From Microbacterium ureisolvens (GTDB lineage Bacteria > Actinomycetota > Actinomycetes > Actinomycetales > Microbacteriaceae): a stretch of DNA of 64,000 nt. Positions within the stretch are counted from its first letter, which is position 1, and each line of letters begins with the position of its first letter. The stretch spans positions 62,001 to 126,000 of the forward strand of contig NZ_JADIJE010000013.1 of NCBI RefSeq assembly GCF_015278315.1. The letters are read 5' to 3'. Under the pieces are notes generated by a model. It made no database searches. It saw nothing but the letters and a program-made list of their open reading frames with translations, and was not told where the DNA came from. This document shows positions 32,401 to 34,011 of the stretch, piece after piece. The translations under genes were made by a program, and so were the position numbers.

Positions 32401-32724
32401 GTGCAGACGATGAGCCATCTCGTCTCGAGCGCCGATCCGCGCTTCGACACGGCGGAGGCCTCGAACGTCTACATCAACCTGCCGCCGCCCCTCGCACCTG
32501 ACAACGGCCCCGACCCGGATCCCGACGGCGGCGACGGAGACGGCGGCGCCGGTGACGGGGACGGCGGCGCGGGCGACGGCGACGGCACGCGCGGCGCAGC
32601 CGCCGGCGCCGGTGATGGCCTGGCTGCGACCGGCGGTCCGAACGTGGTTCTGGGGCTGGGCCTGGGCCTCGCGGCCCTGCTCCTCGGGGCGGTGCTCCTC
32701 CTGGCGCGCCGGCGCCGGGCCTGA
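2317..32724 (+). CDS. Giant LAXTG-anchored repetitive surface protein (~10,135 aa)
   Basis: One uninterrupted frame encodes about 10,135 residues (near 1 MDa). Residues 1-57 are a signal peptide with hydrophobic core 29-51 and an ASA|VD cleavage site. Residues ~174-413 are Pro/Glu-rich, probably a wall-spanning stalk. The bulk is Ala/Gly/Thr/Val/Asp-rich with short alternating strands, as in filamentous-haemagglutinin-like beta-solenoids: a long repeat array (~885-5660), a second short-repeat class (~5880-6795), Y-x-V modules (~6190-6385 and 8010-8390), Asp-rich RTX-like motifs (~9525-9820) and a Calx-beta-like stretch (~9920-10040). The end is a Gly/Asp spacer, LAATG (10102-10106), a membrane segment and RRRRA, a class E sortase signal. 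The role is likely adhesion or cell-surface display; the ligand is unknown. An in-frame GTG at 2248 would add 23 residues. The gene stands alone, with no secretion partner beside it. Confidence 0.9.
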   Translation: MSRRPPVTGDEWGRRGVAAGPTAGARGRSAVVVVLASVLVASQLMWGGAVGAPSASAVDGTGTGAPFVLDPSALTPLDGLAGDDSVGSGGTDGEPGEEVPELLVPPATDPSDYSMVIVLPADPRRTAPGAPANPFGPNCREVTTNDGSGSTSTTLVCGPGSGPGDGNGPQAPAVPPMPGLPTPPLPPAPPTAPAPPAGLPGIPTPGVPGPAVPEVPAPPAPQPAPQTPANPGGPVAPEVPEEPPVPSVPEQPAAPGAPETPAADDVTGTAAFLNVRPFAAPDSTAPGDAASETQTDGGGAEPASASPAETPATVEASEVAEAPAAAEADPEPVEIPETPEDTEPPAVPTPETPEPSEAPEAPATPGEGTEPGGEAPEVPGEPGDPGAPGEEPATPDPADPSDPGAETPDAQPADVDIDRDVDDETISLSQNADGDLVITTDDGDQIVVPAGSVRIHTSGARAIIRIIGALLFAGIDFDLRAARILMNGASLTGGDILLHAIAELLEADEPEPCDTEPCEEPPAPTTPAPVEAEIVIEGGSTITGEDVVLVAEADNETDESAAAGIRVTDSAISGTGYVGMHASATTVGGDATAEVILDGATVLGEDVVARAHAVIAHTETEESDDAVTTALGEAEATARVVVQDGSIQATGAGSGGDVHLSAKAELDLAVTATGTGTDDVDAAAAYADAAATATAQVQGGATVTATGDITLLAQTDADVDTTATAQEAGGAIAVSRVTIDTRAELTTAGAVDAGGPLHVEADSVYDIDTTATASEGGATQNGTTPDTATDGNATTPEGTVDVAGALAYTDLDVTTLATLGAAAAPQYAADGGVILVSRSHGSSATAADASAVTEDAAGVGVAVAVNSATIDTRTTVQGAALAAPSLSAYAIAASPTGSPASGFSATAKSGAGAAESFGAAGALAIALTTRTTQALLGAGPVTFSGGQATDASLEAYSAAATTASAAPGTQAGVATGLGAHVALGIVDDDTTAALTSPEITGAGDLTLLATTVSPLTVTATGGAASGAISTVLALSVSNATATSSVAPASQALALGGDLTMRATLVAPVTTTARGDVTAGDAAAVGAVIALTFAEHLATVLLSRDIVATGDVILSAEARASSATTAAASMTGAPGEASATSGADPAAQITSARDWADGAAPSEGSGSVPAAPTPATPQGTVMAAAALALGIHDLTSDVVVSGVSIRAAQASFTALGNLQADSTATGAPADRGPPAEGPEPAATTIAAAVAITLADARVRTELAADADVDAASLTLTSGVAPLTASGVNDPVHRITATATGGAGSGGDLSVAGSVALALSSVETSSALQGSFEGATLTVAAMGVAETTARALLATDGGAGATTGVGASFALAKSDTTTTAAVDGPAVGTTGVTVAASGTDIVRAEASGSVAGADLAIAPFTAVAMGNASTVGRISAGEALAVENLTLTAVQRAATHSAAHAAVAQSGDAAIGVGLALTLADHSVRATLARDVTAAGAADGSADVTVGATGVSTATSDAEASAAGAPENSSGGAAGTGVDGQIAGAQNTANAIAAESGGTGNTTTPPSAQTSGGGVNVAAAVAVTVSRASVGAVIEGAVVADTATVVAGENTDATSSADGRAAQGTDATIGAAVAVTDSSLAADALVAAGASVASPATAIHVRTVADGADAVSTTGAESVAGAGGGDVSVAGSVAIALVDRSLRAALAGSASGGSVTVAANGHSATTVKALPAGAGVTEAGDLGVGASFALAIVTVYTLAEVASGATLIDVTDLTVDARSIVATTAEARMGAAGGGVSVTPAVATAVSTARTIARLGAGDAVQLSGAARLTAQQRATTTTTAGAIAVSSGTAAVGASLALTIAEHTAESQLARDVAAASAALTAHGVSEASSNATASASGAPENAADSGDAANRGGAAGTGVDEAVERERDHADATAGTPALAGTATPSAATSQGGVAVAAAVAVTLAELGTAVVLAGGLTVSGAAVIDAATHSDVRSRADGSASQGTDATVGAAVALTRADISTSAVVPTGVALTAGGLQLFARALDDGGDATSVLGAESLAGAGGGKLSVAGSVAIALVNHQTRAGVDGSVTIIGGGAVTASAMTDFATTVTALPHEGGVSGAESVGIGASFALAVVTGSTLAELSAAGTITGAGGITLYANGASATTAEAKMGAKGGSVALAPVVATALTTETAQARVVGTGVLELAGTLRLDAVLDASTTASATADVTNATTAGVGLSLALAMPDHRALATVSRAVEAGGDVLIHAFLTSKATTTAVASAAGAPENTGDGGEGGDGVDQQLAEERAHADDVAASAGGAASQGTAPSASTSDGKVNAAAAVALTLATAVSRATVTAPTIQAAGQVRLAALENADQSSDADGSAAKGATATIGAAVALTRATVSTEAVLPAGTTVTAGSLQLSTATLANGDDASSVTTAESAAGAGAGKVSVAGSVALAILNHSSLASLAGTANVDGAVLISAADRTDVVAKALPHGDGVSGASTLGIGASVALAIATGVTTAEIADAAALAGADALTLFASGRSTMTVEARMGATGGGVSLTPVVATALSTESAVARVGTGADVAVGGPVRLDAVLDAAAGATATAEVEGAGEAGVGVALALAMPQHRAIAEIARTVSADGTVALASFLTSSSLSHAVASAAGAPENAADSGDATNPGGASGDGVDQQLQAQRGHADGVATANGGTPSAPAADAPSAETSEGGVNAAAAIALTLATTVSEARILAGATVRSDAAVTLAALEDVDRRANADGSAADGGTAAIGAAVALAKGDAWTRASVLSGATVEAASLQVLTGALAGGASTLAAESAAGAGDGKISVAGSVAIALGNHDSTAVIAGTVRLTGDAVVAASKSLETTAKALPHGEGVSGAGTLGIGASFVLAIVTGQTTAAVAQDATLTGAANLTLTANGRSTMTVEAKMGATGGGVALTPVVATALSTETAQALLGAGPALTLTGLLRMDAVLTATANATATAEVEGATDAGIGVALALAMPGHSALARIARTFTAEQVLLATFLTSTAATKAVASASGAPEDETPEDAEPSATGGVDQQLAAQRDHADGVAAENGGAASGGGDAAEAETSEGKVNAAAAIALTLATILSEAVIAPGVTATAGTVRLAALENADQASIADGSAAQGTSATIGAAVSITDADVTTRALLSADATVRAADLVLTTATLANGADAASVADATSMAGAGGGKLSVAGSLAIVVANRDSVARLAGTAELTGAATVAARSAATATVKALPHGVGAEAESGGVGFGASVGLAVIRHDTIAEVADDAAVTGATGVALIATATNTSTVEAKMGAQGGDVALAPAVAIALSNITTTTRLGTGSALTVSGDLAMHATQEAEASASGTSSVAGAADAGIGISLGLPIANHTVTTRVERGVVAGGDVTLRTASVSRTVASAQASAAGAPASDEDPPAGEPSGVDQQIGAQVAFADEVGAAETGSGAGGAEPPAAETSAGGVQAAAAIAVALSTVVSEVVVTVDALAAGGTATLQTEANTDAAATADGSATQPAGGTATIGAAVAITLSDVRNHAIVPSVLTISARDLVVRAQTAVDGDDHTATIGASATSGAGGGDVSVAGSFALAVVDHQTRAAIEGSVVLSGGDAWVSAASDVATTVKALPAGEGVTEAGDLGFGASVALSLITHRTVAEIADEVAVDGADDVTVQATVADVATTEARMGAAGGGVSIAPAVATTLSNVTAATRVGTGSLDLAGSLHLASALESKVASTASAATVSGGDAAIGLSLGLTIANHAATSDLARVVEAGEDIVLRASAISASTASATASAAGAPEEDTSAPDTDPDNTGVNELVNREQDHADGQAAQNGLETSGGDDQRAPQAETSQGGVNAAAAVGVSLSNPVVRAGVTSEVGELTAVGTVAFLTGANTDSSSTGNASAVDGGTANIGVGVGITLLEVVNTATVPAHLTVRAHDLLVQADVAPDGDDTTSTIEAVGSSGAGGGDFAGAGSLGLAVVTHLTRAAVDGTVVLAGGDAAVIARSDVATTAKALPHAEEQDPASSLGLGIAVALAIVTHDTVAELADGVEVSGARNLVLTADAKDITTVEAKMGARGGVAITPSIGIALSNVSTLARLGAGATQLLTGTLALTSAQKAIADTVAAAAALDAADAAVGFGLALTYANHASTTELARSVEAGEHVLLRASDISESSARAEASAAGAPENAESSDPANPGGQPGTGVDQLANEQRTFADQQAAENGGRGSGDTDNPKAETSEGGVAVAAAIGIVVADVHAESLILPGVTTIAAGGQLRVESAANTDAQSGADGSSVSLGGDANVGAGVALTLATTVNRSVIPATLSATAGDVVVSATVAADGDDVTGTYGAKAASGAGGGNVSVAGSVAIAIITTETLAAVYGTLALTSSDVAIVARSAVDGVVSALPHKEGDEDGDGEVEGPGGEDFVGGVSTEGDFGLGAAFVLVLDTHDTSALIGDGVVITDAEDVVVSAEATDTLTAEAKMGAKGGGVAIAPAVSIVLSNVTTTARIGTGALEATGDVWLRATQTASALNETTAAAIAGSDAAIGISFALTIPNHDVLAELARTVDAGGSLTLQAYSRSASSAKATASAAGAPENEADSGSSDPGNQGGAAGTGVDQFAAQQRDYADQRSAASGGTGSGDAETPDAKTSAGPVAVAAAVGIIVATIAPVARITEDVTELTAGGVVRILSSHNTDVATAGDGSAVSDGASATIGAGVAISWVDVVNHAIVPDWLTITAGGLVVGATTTADDDGDRTSTISADAASGAGGGKISVAGSVAIAQVNADTLAGVYGDVALIGADADVIVLALDALRTSAKALPTGDGVMSTGNVGVGASFALALVFSETHALIADDVAVTGANDFTVAAGSESRTVTEAKMGAKGGGVTVTPAIGITVSEISTTAVIGTLPDALEATGDVFAIVEHATSASTTTDAEAGEAATAVGVSLALNFAFDVAFAETRRDVVAGGSAVFSVTGSALAGATAKASTSGAPAQNDEGGSGAGGVDGQIAQQRSYADQQTTQSRGSGMQSGASPSASTSGGSVSVAAAIALSIADASFTAHLPDGLSIEADGHVWFLSRAQVDSKVEADASATAVSSGGSGGSGSSSTAIGAAVALNLAWVENRAWLGEETAIDANGFAVSATMTPLPNDAKHDFAAVAKSGAGSTSGTGVAGALGLNIVTDNTEAWIPSSAVVTFGDGDVTVAAENFRTDTARAVSDAKAGGGSVGVGASVALNVLATDVTRAEIHDGADITGGASVTVRADHTDAVVNEVKAGSATTGGGAAVAPAVGIDVVRPEVLARIGTAGPRAFTATGQVLVRATSTTTVQANGDAEAAGSGTAVGAIIVINVVDVAVNAQVFQDVTAGSLWLVSSANVTSSAVSAASASGAKKPAAGEAQDADQQAQQEVDGNQATSGLGVNLPSSQGAVGQGNSTAGSQSGKSSDGVGVGAAVSVNWVTVQSRSLVPEDRTVRVGGMFALLSSAHLDARAHATGKAFPSGTTAVGAGVSLNVATVDDLASLGAGADVVAGAMALTARTPEGEQNDFEARSVAVAAPDPTSGSGGGSGGAAVAGSVAVQVLQLRNEAVIGAGSTLRVSGDLTLHATNPMGMQAMAVSAAASMSGSGVGAGIVVQFVDADTLAHIDSSAARSTVIDADGAIIGLADAHLSPLAAPDLGIDFVDIPDITGVALGAALGGGDAGVGGSVIVNVTDRTTGSWIGDGAQVNQTIGATDENQHLSFAASDQTRFVDLAGALGLTTGSAGVGFALIVGVHNKDVRASIGEGVSARLGGSVWLDAQAGGSWTEVVAGAAAASSAGIAGSFLVLVVNKGAGDPGTRARIESSTQNPTEVLADGGITITAADPVSASTLFAGAVGVSSGTAGIGVATVVFVRDAIVEAAAGDAAWLRAAGGLGLVLTADQSQDIWMVAVAGGGAGTAGVAGAITTGVYDHQTRATLGRGATLDGTSADGEAGARLRATDHTVLRGIAGQAAVGGTAGVGIGSDVQVMDKHTEASMAPQVLVTVPGDVTIDAASSEDVTSVSAGAAVGGSAGVSVNAAVPVYDVTTLAFVGEECAASVASEASCAPSRSIVIAGGSVRITANEVLTMDLIAGTIAIGGAAGVGVGAAVPVLKKTTRAFIGDLSIVTALALTDGVLGTLGGFDISYIDTRFDPHFALDADGYTIDLGYAHGIQDGEVVTYFSGGGQALVGLGRMVEGDWSDGNGIEFYAIVDPSAPTKIRLALTQGGAPLALSLPARPGRSHRIVAVDEASVPAALQPYFIPGDVSGSTITLPYDLAAADGEVVIYTANGGAAIGGLVDGESYYVVGRSGDSLQLAHTQGGPAIALDASQASGRAHSLVRQDTQPPGNPALATGIRVLTPRMGAIRGVAVIANNSDEILAVGGAGAVGGSAGVGVAGNVNIATVDTDAFIGRLARINDVDDDEASPFQSVAVQAGGAFRQLMVSAALGAGTVGVGVSAAVDVVTLDQDAQIRAGATVRARNDVVVAATGSEDVTAASAALGGGFVGVAAAVTVAIVKAHTHALVAGGATIDADNNVVVSAIDDSTYTTVTGGIGVGFVGVGVGVAVVTTTKSTDARIGAGATVDARALRGAFGSIAGDDYLGKGVLGLAVTAQSSQELFGLVIGAGGGFVGAAGGVGVTLLDVTTNASIDSTSAARTRINPDAAGAGAWQSVLVAAHDTTDTLTIAAALAVGAVAVSGAVDIGVADIAVTTSIGDFAQVRAAHSLTMRSTSVREIQTFVANLAGGAVGVGASVSVWTVGGTPSGSYDDGGDNGPRDALSSSGGSPQQQADTAVAGNGDSGNSLGGFRDILSDAEDEEGASQNVAAMHRQNGVAAANSAVQSAQTGDSLVADSFAEAPMRGTSSRIGADAFVQTGRGIAVLADADDTYFGLAGSASAGIAAIGVAVLVATLRPTIEAGVATGTVLRSGGDITVRSRYTEDTYGLAFAGQVGAVGLGGQIVVISSVVDQEAHIDDGASIPAAYGTVAVEAIADRALEAHTIGLQIAGVAVGGSVAIVDLSADGETSDTIARVGIVQIGSESPVGGVRVLADSDIRIDASALALSVGVAFSATGAGADIEIPGRTAATFAGSAVSFGTVSVRAVGRNAVSTLIAAVQGSGVATIGAFITEAVISRDTVASTAAGSVIRAAGAVTVAADSRNHADASIASGSFSGFLGAAVQVQSATVSGLTEALLRSTVEQSGSVAVTAVGENRAIANGVLLALGAATISGALVTALVTEDAAIRASASGPYIHSLGVVAVTATVATDGGSGGLAGGNLAKAFLTAVSGALFSGSAYGARAELRGATTATLDSIVYSSNGVDVVATATNTADADTFSAALGLFTVELLVAEATVLTSAATRARVLQNVYASGMSAVRSTAANTATVDTDTAAISLAGGAATLPGARIAAPTEALFAGGLEGRGLTVDASATNRATVVLNMLMVGILGSVSLSGESYAEVTAAAGTLAEIASGGRPVHARGGAVAVTAWSLNAAKLDVSRGGGGGLDLSIVAPRSTVAAATIARVGGADYTSSSFAVSASSQNSAATTLTLTSISAIGGNGVSSTALVLDSATTSATVAAGARLVATGAVSAEATQRAGTSVSAAMNGTAVGLVASISLFGVIATQSAGALAAFDGSIYGSASLRVQATATGAVSATMRAASGGTIDVTTASATAAIGSAASTVARYGAGVLVVNGTVSIGAAQTTTANATTDSNGGGAVSFRDSTATATIDAASQASTAARQTFGTGTSVRATANRTVEAFGGQVGVSLGGGSSLVALARIGTPARTDALILPGAVIHAPDAAVLVEAVATNTADSGAGAVGVGIIVNVGNSDPRAEVLTATRAQMAAAIPLAASLRVEARSADIARASLESRSGGLIEVGDGVAVAGVDTDVTTDVGGGANAPIIVRGDVALVVDSQPRAVSDTQSSSGGGVRVAHNAATATNRTTVVLDIADGTPLAAGGTITLTARQNTVEQPGPSGLSFDAVEGVDTATEQIVLSGHGLADLALITYDAEGQTPVGGLNPGDSYRVIVIDPNRIELGALLSGGRATGADDTLWFGWYVNIGGFFELSQPREHGLRDGQRIIYNAPAGTVPGLVSGKAYTVRIVDEFRVQLIDADTPATPVTFPSSSVSGDGLRILAANGYAVGAALEYVAPQPAARFAGAFVEARQWTADDPANDREAGQLMVVDGNIQYFGAGDDSIAIRDHGLVTGREVWYQATSSVIGGLTNERSYWVIAVDGDRIRLADTYCEAVGFAGDSTCFETVQTGVDEEGDPVFEDIPIDVKALVLAAQHGSDTVHTLYDPAAKPVLGLRNGQRYYVVARDGAGFSVSATPGGAPIVLGPGGGTSTFRPAVVDLGNASIALGDRQRLTIDLTTDGTGTQQFVPGSVELGLAGGGEYTESFVDGGGGGFISTGETEPSTTVSADVDIIVGDSAKLTAGRDVDVLVSSHVAGNAEARSRSGGAIDISASRARVDAQATTDIVFGGGSQVTAGGSVNVLSLTRASGKGKSDTKAGGFGTGVSAWVRLSLVALSAVTLNGRITAGDDIRVNNQSAFFADAWMNANSASVGGAASGGECDIQVNDGRNTGCHTYGRSANVINVGGSAWLEGDDVSLRAALAGSSMRDEGYSRGEGVGQDADARGQVRVDSASIIEIFSGAKVIGRQSVTITADQGGEGTVDLRAHARASCGCLGGDTDADSRVTFNGDSRITAHRFAMVKTASLLVQALQTAVTVNATSSRSGAAFDGGSESSPESASTSRTIQWSADVILHAPTPLLVVDKDGRVVELHGLSASANGSPLTVGSVVASGAVIEVAPIENNGGGEARFVANHGSHPAIVQRVVYDGAAHDGTWRVQSTFDSVTIHNFSDRELHLDRISVVNLDANPAATVDIVSPDSEGFRFRIAKPIFVPTLVDVANLGTPGDRDLVLEGLIDNPIGTTIIVNDEGDILAADTGAIRINIARLDAPRGTIGRFTGSGEFLAREQIDITLIQSDYLVDEVDPTRLVSLIADAAEDVVLDITYIARMTPDSPYIATAFAPQLGPIHAGRDVDIVVHDSLTGADAAAFSAFSIRVTAQDPGAADGDFEVYYYPDQAWPGFSDPVLIAWGTANVLVDSAYAFSLAAGDDIRVVHTDVATTISLLAFTDVDATLVAMRDWTVPYSTTDGDGEITMLTNGLLRVVETVGDLRVGTITSTEDDVNLWAIDSWASILDDGTIDDGSARVVGDVVQLVAGAGTGRVGGAEVAEPQVRDFLEIDARTHITSFAGGDTLLDQVADTLSVDYIQSTAGDVAVRTRSGSILAAPIDGRVIADGGLGEGSIDLIAIGGRIGTDSADRSGDLVIDTGRYGRLYAVSDTVPDPAPAPEPLPGEEPPIVPAPALPGIGGIFLTEAIGDVVVLRAETDDGDIRITAPFVASQEPASLFVATAGETIDGSQSVTEGRVVATGDITLLVGQDVFAPAGTLIQGDTVTIRASFGKQTPADGGSWLYFGGTIAALPIAIFGGLADDRFVFDGTLLVGHTLVYGGIEENGALPTGDDTFDVFRLQTMTGTHLMPGTPVDPTVPVVMPDPVEWFAGRAVRHSLVLHGFDGDDDVTVQTWGGADTDPLGHDYQIIVRGGGVPGFDTLTVEGTDAADTFLFRALAAVAGHPDASRPAFVAAVNVAAGTAERIVYDRGLARLTVVGADGDDTFAFDDTSTATTVHGGAGADRFVVGQFHPAPAVEPAVQPGDAFATVETEFGWLSPGASFALVLYGHAGDDVFEVNRHRAELRVEGTIGSDLYDVRAVRAADGEYLPTGRLWLEGTANTAGAPGKETLIVRTGGAAGDIAVGYLAQEVFVSGAGLHVLTRLMDGATVLVQPLAPSAPITLPADALPSPWGVLTVPIPEPAAPGSGLVIITESDGSTRLITGKQIVDSYTIRLAQAATETVYIAISGAYAGGLLYGEVSIDGGLTFSDGAVLVIQPGQVGPFTIVVRLIVTTAPHGVELFAFVPTAEPGPGMIVQTMSHLVSSADPRFDTAEASNVYINLPPPLAPDNGPDPDPDGGDGDGGAGDGDGGAGDGDGTRGAAAGAGDGLAATGGPNVVLGLGLGLAALLLGAVLLLARRRRA
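4970..19300 (+). repeat. Array of about twelve ~389-residue protein repeats inside the giant gene
   Basis: A GAP(E/A) landmark recurs with its G codon at 5707, 6880, 8005, 9163, 10303, 11461, 12616, 13768, 14932, 16159, 17350 and 18541. Spacings are 1125-1227 bases (mean about 1167, or 389 residues). Each full unit has the same order: SGAGGGxxSVAGSVAIA, KALPHGxGVSGAxxLGIGAS, EAKMGAxGGxVxxxPxVAxAL, ASAAGAPEN followed by a D/G/N-rich stretch and GVDQQLxxQRxHAD, then AETSxGGVNAAAAIALTLA. The first and last two units are the most diverged. The repeats are clear in protein but mosaic in DNA. Confidence 0.88.
19960..22700 (+). repeat. Second repeat class (~60 residues) inside the giant gene
   Basis: Glycine-rich cores such as AVGGSAGVGVxxxVxV followed by TxAxIG recur near 19990, 20155, 20335, 20507, 20713, 21571, 21765, 21920, 22080, 22290, 22490 and 22650. 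Spacing is usually 150-210 bases, with one larger gap where Y-x-V modules are inserted (20875-21470). The acidic helical insert of the first array is absent here, so this is a distinct solenoid section. Confidence 0.7.
20875..21470 (+). repeat. Pair of Y-x-V modules inserted in the giant protein
   Basis: Two modules of about 95 residues carry the pattern AHGIQDGEVVTY...GGxALVGL and GEVVIY...IGGLVDGESYYVVG...LQLAHTQGG. Similar GLxDGxxYYV modules are known from other giant bacterial surface proteins. They interrupt the ~60-residue repeat series. Confidence 0.6.
26350..27480 (+). repeat. Block of four Y-x-V modules in the giant protein
   Basis: Four successive units of roughly 90-100 residues share 'HGL..G..I.Y', 'GGL..G.SYxV' and a closing 'D..RI.L' or 'FSVSATPGG' element (for example EHGLRDGQRIIYNAP, DHGLVTGREVWYQA). 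They are the same type as the pair at 20875-21470. The third unit holds a Cys pair (27166-27200). Confidence 0.6.
32620..32634 (+). other. LAATG class E sortase motif of the giant protein
   Basis: The codons encode Leu-Ala-Ala-Thr-Gly at residues 10102-10106. They are followed by GPNVV, an ~18-residue hydrophobic stretch and a terminal RRRRA. Class E sortases of high-GC actinobacteria recognise LAXTG in place of LPXTG and would cleave between Thr and Gly to join the protein to the wall. No sortase gene is present in this window. Confidence 0.85.
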
Positions 32725-32739
32725 CGGCGCGCCGGCGCC
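32703..32739. repeat. GC-rich 14-mer duplicated across the giant gene's stop codon
   Basis: GGCGCGCCGGCGCC occurs at 32703-32716 (coding the Ala-Arg tail) and again at 32726-32739 just after the TGA. Each copy is nearly self-complementary, so the region can fold strongly and may help terminate the 30-kb transcript. No U-tract follows. Confidence 0.4.
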
Positions 32740-32761
32740 GCGACGGCGGTTGGGGTGTCAG

Positions 32762-32888
32762 GAAGGGTGGCTACGGTCACCGGGTTGCCGCGTGTTGCGC
32801 CACCTGAGCAGTGGGGCCGGTGGTTCGCGTGCCACGAAGGGTGGCTGCGGTCGCCGGGTTGCCGCGTGTTGTGCCACCTGAGCGGTGG
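32762..32888. repeat. Tandem 53-bp direct repeat (offset 74 bp) in the intergenic region
   Basis: Bases 32762-32814 and 32836-32888 match at 49 of 53 positions. Each copy has GAAGGGTGG at one end and CCACCTGAGC.GTGG at the other; in copy two GCCACC (32873-32878) and GGTGGC (32884-32889) form a 6-bp hairpin. There is no credible small gene here. It looks like a non-coding intergenic repeat, perhaps a dispersed element. Confidence 0.65.
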
Positions 32889-32953
32889 CGCCCCGTCTCC
32901 GCCCGACGCGCCTCGCCCCCGCGCCCGCCGCGCCTGACCCCCACGCGCGGCCG

Positions 32954-32959
32954 TACGCT
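32954..32959 (+). promoter_or_regulatory. -10 box placing transcription start at the nitroreductase ATG
   Basis: TACGCT fits TANNNT and ends six bases before the ATG at 32966. There is no Shine-Dalgarno sequence. This spacing predicts a leaderless mRNA. Confidence 0.55.
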
Positions 32960-32965
32960 GGTGCC

Positions 32966-33406
32966 ATGCCGCTGACCGGAGAGTACAAGCCGTCCACGTC
33001 CGACTGGGCACGCAAGCAGGCTGAGGCGTTCGAGGCGTCCAATGGCGAGAAGGCGAACACGCTGCGGGGCGTCCCCATCGTCGTGCTGACGACGGTCGGC
33101 GCGAAGACGGGGGCACTGCGCAAGACCGCCCTGATGCGCGTCGAGCACGCGGGGCGCTACGCCGTCGTCGCGTCGAAGGGTGGAGCGCCCGACGAGCCCC
33201 GGTGGGCCGAGAACATGCGCCGCCAGCCCCACGTGGAGCTGCAGGACGCCGACGTCAAGCGGGACTACATCGCGCGCGAGCTGTCGGGCGGCGAGCGTAC
33301 CGAGTGGTGGGCGCGCGCGGCGGAGGTGTGGCCGGACTACGACAGCTACCAGCTGCGCACCGACCGTCAGATCGCGATCTTCGTCCTCGAGCCGCACGAG
33401 GACTGA
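32966..33406 (+). CDS. F420-dependent nitroreductase (Ddn/deazaflavin-dependent) family protein
   Basis: The 146-residue protein begins MPLTGEYKPSTSDW and contains VPIVVLTTVGAKTGALRKTALMRVE, VVASKGGAPDEPRWAENMRR and WPDYDSYQLRTDRQIAIFVLE. This is the pattern of the actinobacterial deazaflavin (F420)-dependent nitroreductase family, a split-beta-barrel fold typified by mycobacterial Ddn. Such proteins reduce quinones or other hydride acceptors; the substrate here is unknown. The frame is open further upstream, but the ATG fits the family N terminus and lies six bases after a TACGCT box, suggesting a leaderless transcript. Confidence 0.85.
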   Translation: MPLTGEYKPSTSDWARKQAEAFEASNGEKANTLRGVPIVVLTTVGAKTGALRKTALMRVEHAGRYAVVASKGGAPDEPRWAENMRRQPHVELQDADVKRDYIARELSGGERTEWWARAAEVWPDYDSYQLRTDRQIAIFVLEPHED

Positions 33407-33453
33407 TCACCGGAACTGAGGCGTTGCTGAGCGATCCGAAAGCGGACCGCTTC

Positions 33454-33459
33454 TAGACT
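33454..33459 (+). promoter_or_regulatory. Candidate -10 box for the membrane protein/deacetylase pair
   Basis: TAGACT lies 21 bases before the GTG at 33481. An AGGGGG ribosome binding site falls in the short leader between them. No convincing -35 is visible at the usual distance. Confidence 0.4.
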
Positions 33460-33480
33460 CGGCCCCGTCAGGGGGTCGGC

Positions 33481-34011
33481 GTGAACGGGGTTCCACGCGC
33501 AGGTGCCACCGCACGACGGTGGGAGATCGCTCTCGCCTGCGCGTCCGCCCTCCTCGTGATCTGCGCGGTGGGAGTCGCCGCCGCGGTCGCTGTGCCGCCG
33601 GCTGTCGCGAACCTCGTCAGCGAGGTGTCGGACGGCACGTCGGCGACCGGGCTCGGTGACGCGTCCGTCGTGGTGTCGGCCGAGTGGGTCGTCACGCGCG
33701 ACGCGGCGGACGCGATCACCGTGCGCACCCCCGACGGTGTGCGGCGCGCCACACTGGAGTCGGTGGACGAGACGCCGGCGGCTGCCGTCCTGGCCGCCAC
33801 GGCAGGAAGCGGCCCTCGCTCCGAGCTCCTCGCCTCGGGACTCGTGGCGGTGCACGTCGACCTCGACGACGGCGGGATCGTCGCGGGGGTGGGGGATCCG
33901 GATGCCGCGCCCAGCGTGCGCGTCGTCGTCGAGGTGCGCCCGCCGGACGGCGGTGCCCCGTCGGCCTACCGCACGGCGGTCGGCGACCTCCTGGAAGGGA
34001 TCCGGCGGTGA
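33481..34011 (+). CDS. Membrane-anchored protein of unknown function, paired with a deacetylase
   Basis: I do not recognise this 176-residue protein. It has a basic start, one N-terminal hydrophobic segment (about residues 17-40, IALACASALLVICAVGVAAAVAV) and an extracytoplasmic region rich in Asp, Val and Ala with no cysteine. It is probably an anchored extracellular beta-rich domain. The GTG start has AGGGGG about five bases upstream. Its stop overlaps the next start as GTGA, so it is translationally coupled to the lipoprotein deacetylase and probably works with it at the envelope. Confidence 0.75.
   Translation: MNGVPRAGATARRWEIALACASALLVICAVGVAAAVAVPPAVANLVSEVSDGTSATGLGDASVVVSAEWVVTRDAADAITVRTPDGVRRATLESVDETPAAAVLAATAGSGPRSELLASGLVAVHVDLDDGGIVAGVGDPDAAPSVRVVVEVRPPDGGAPSAYRTAVGDLLEGIRR

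Noticed and set aside
32762..32888. CRISPR-like array after the giant gene
   Set aside because: There are only two imperfect copies and a 21-base gap, with no cas genes and no further repeats.
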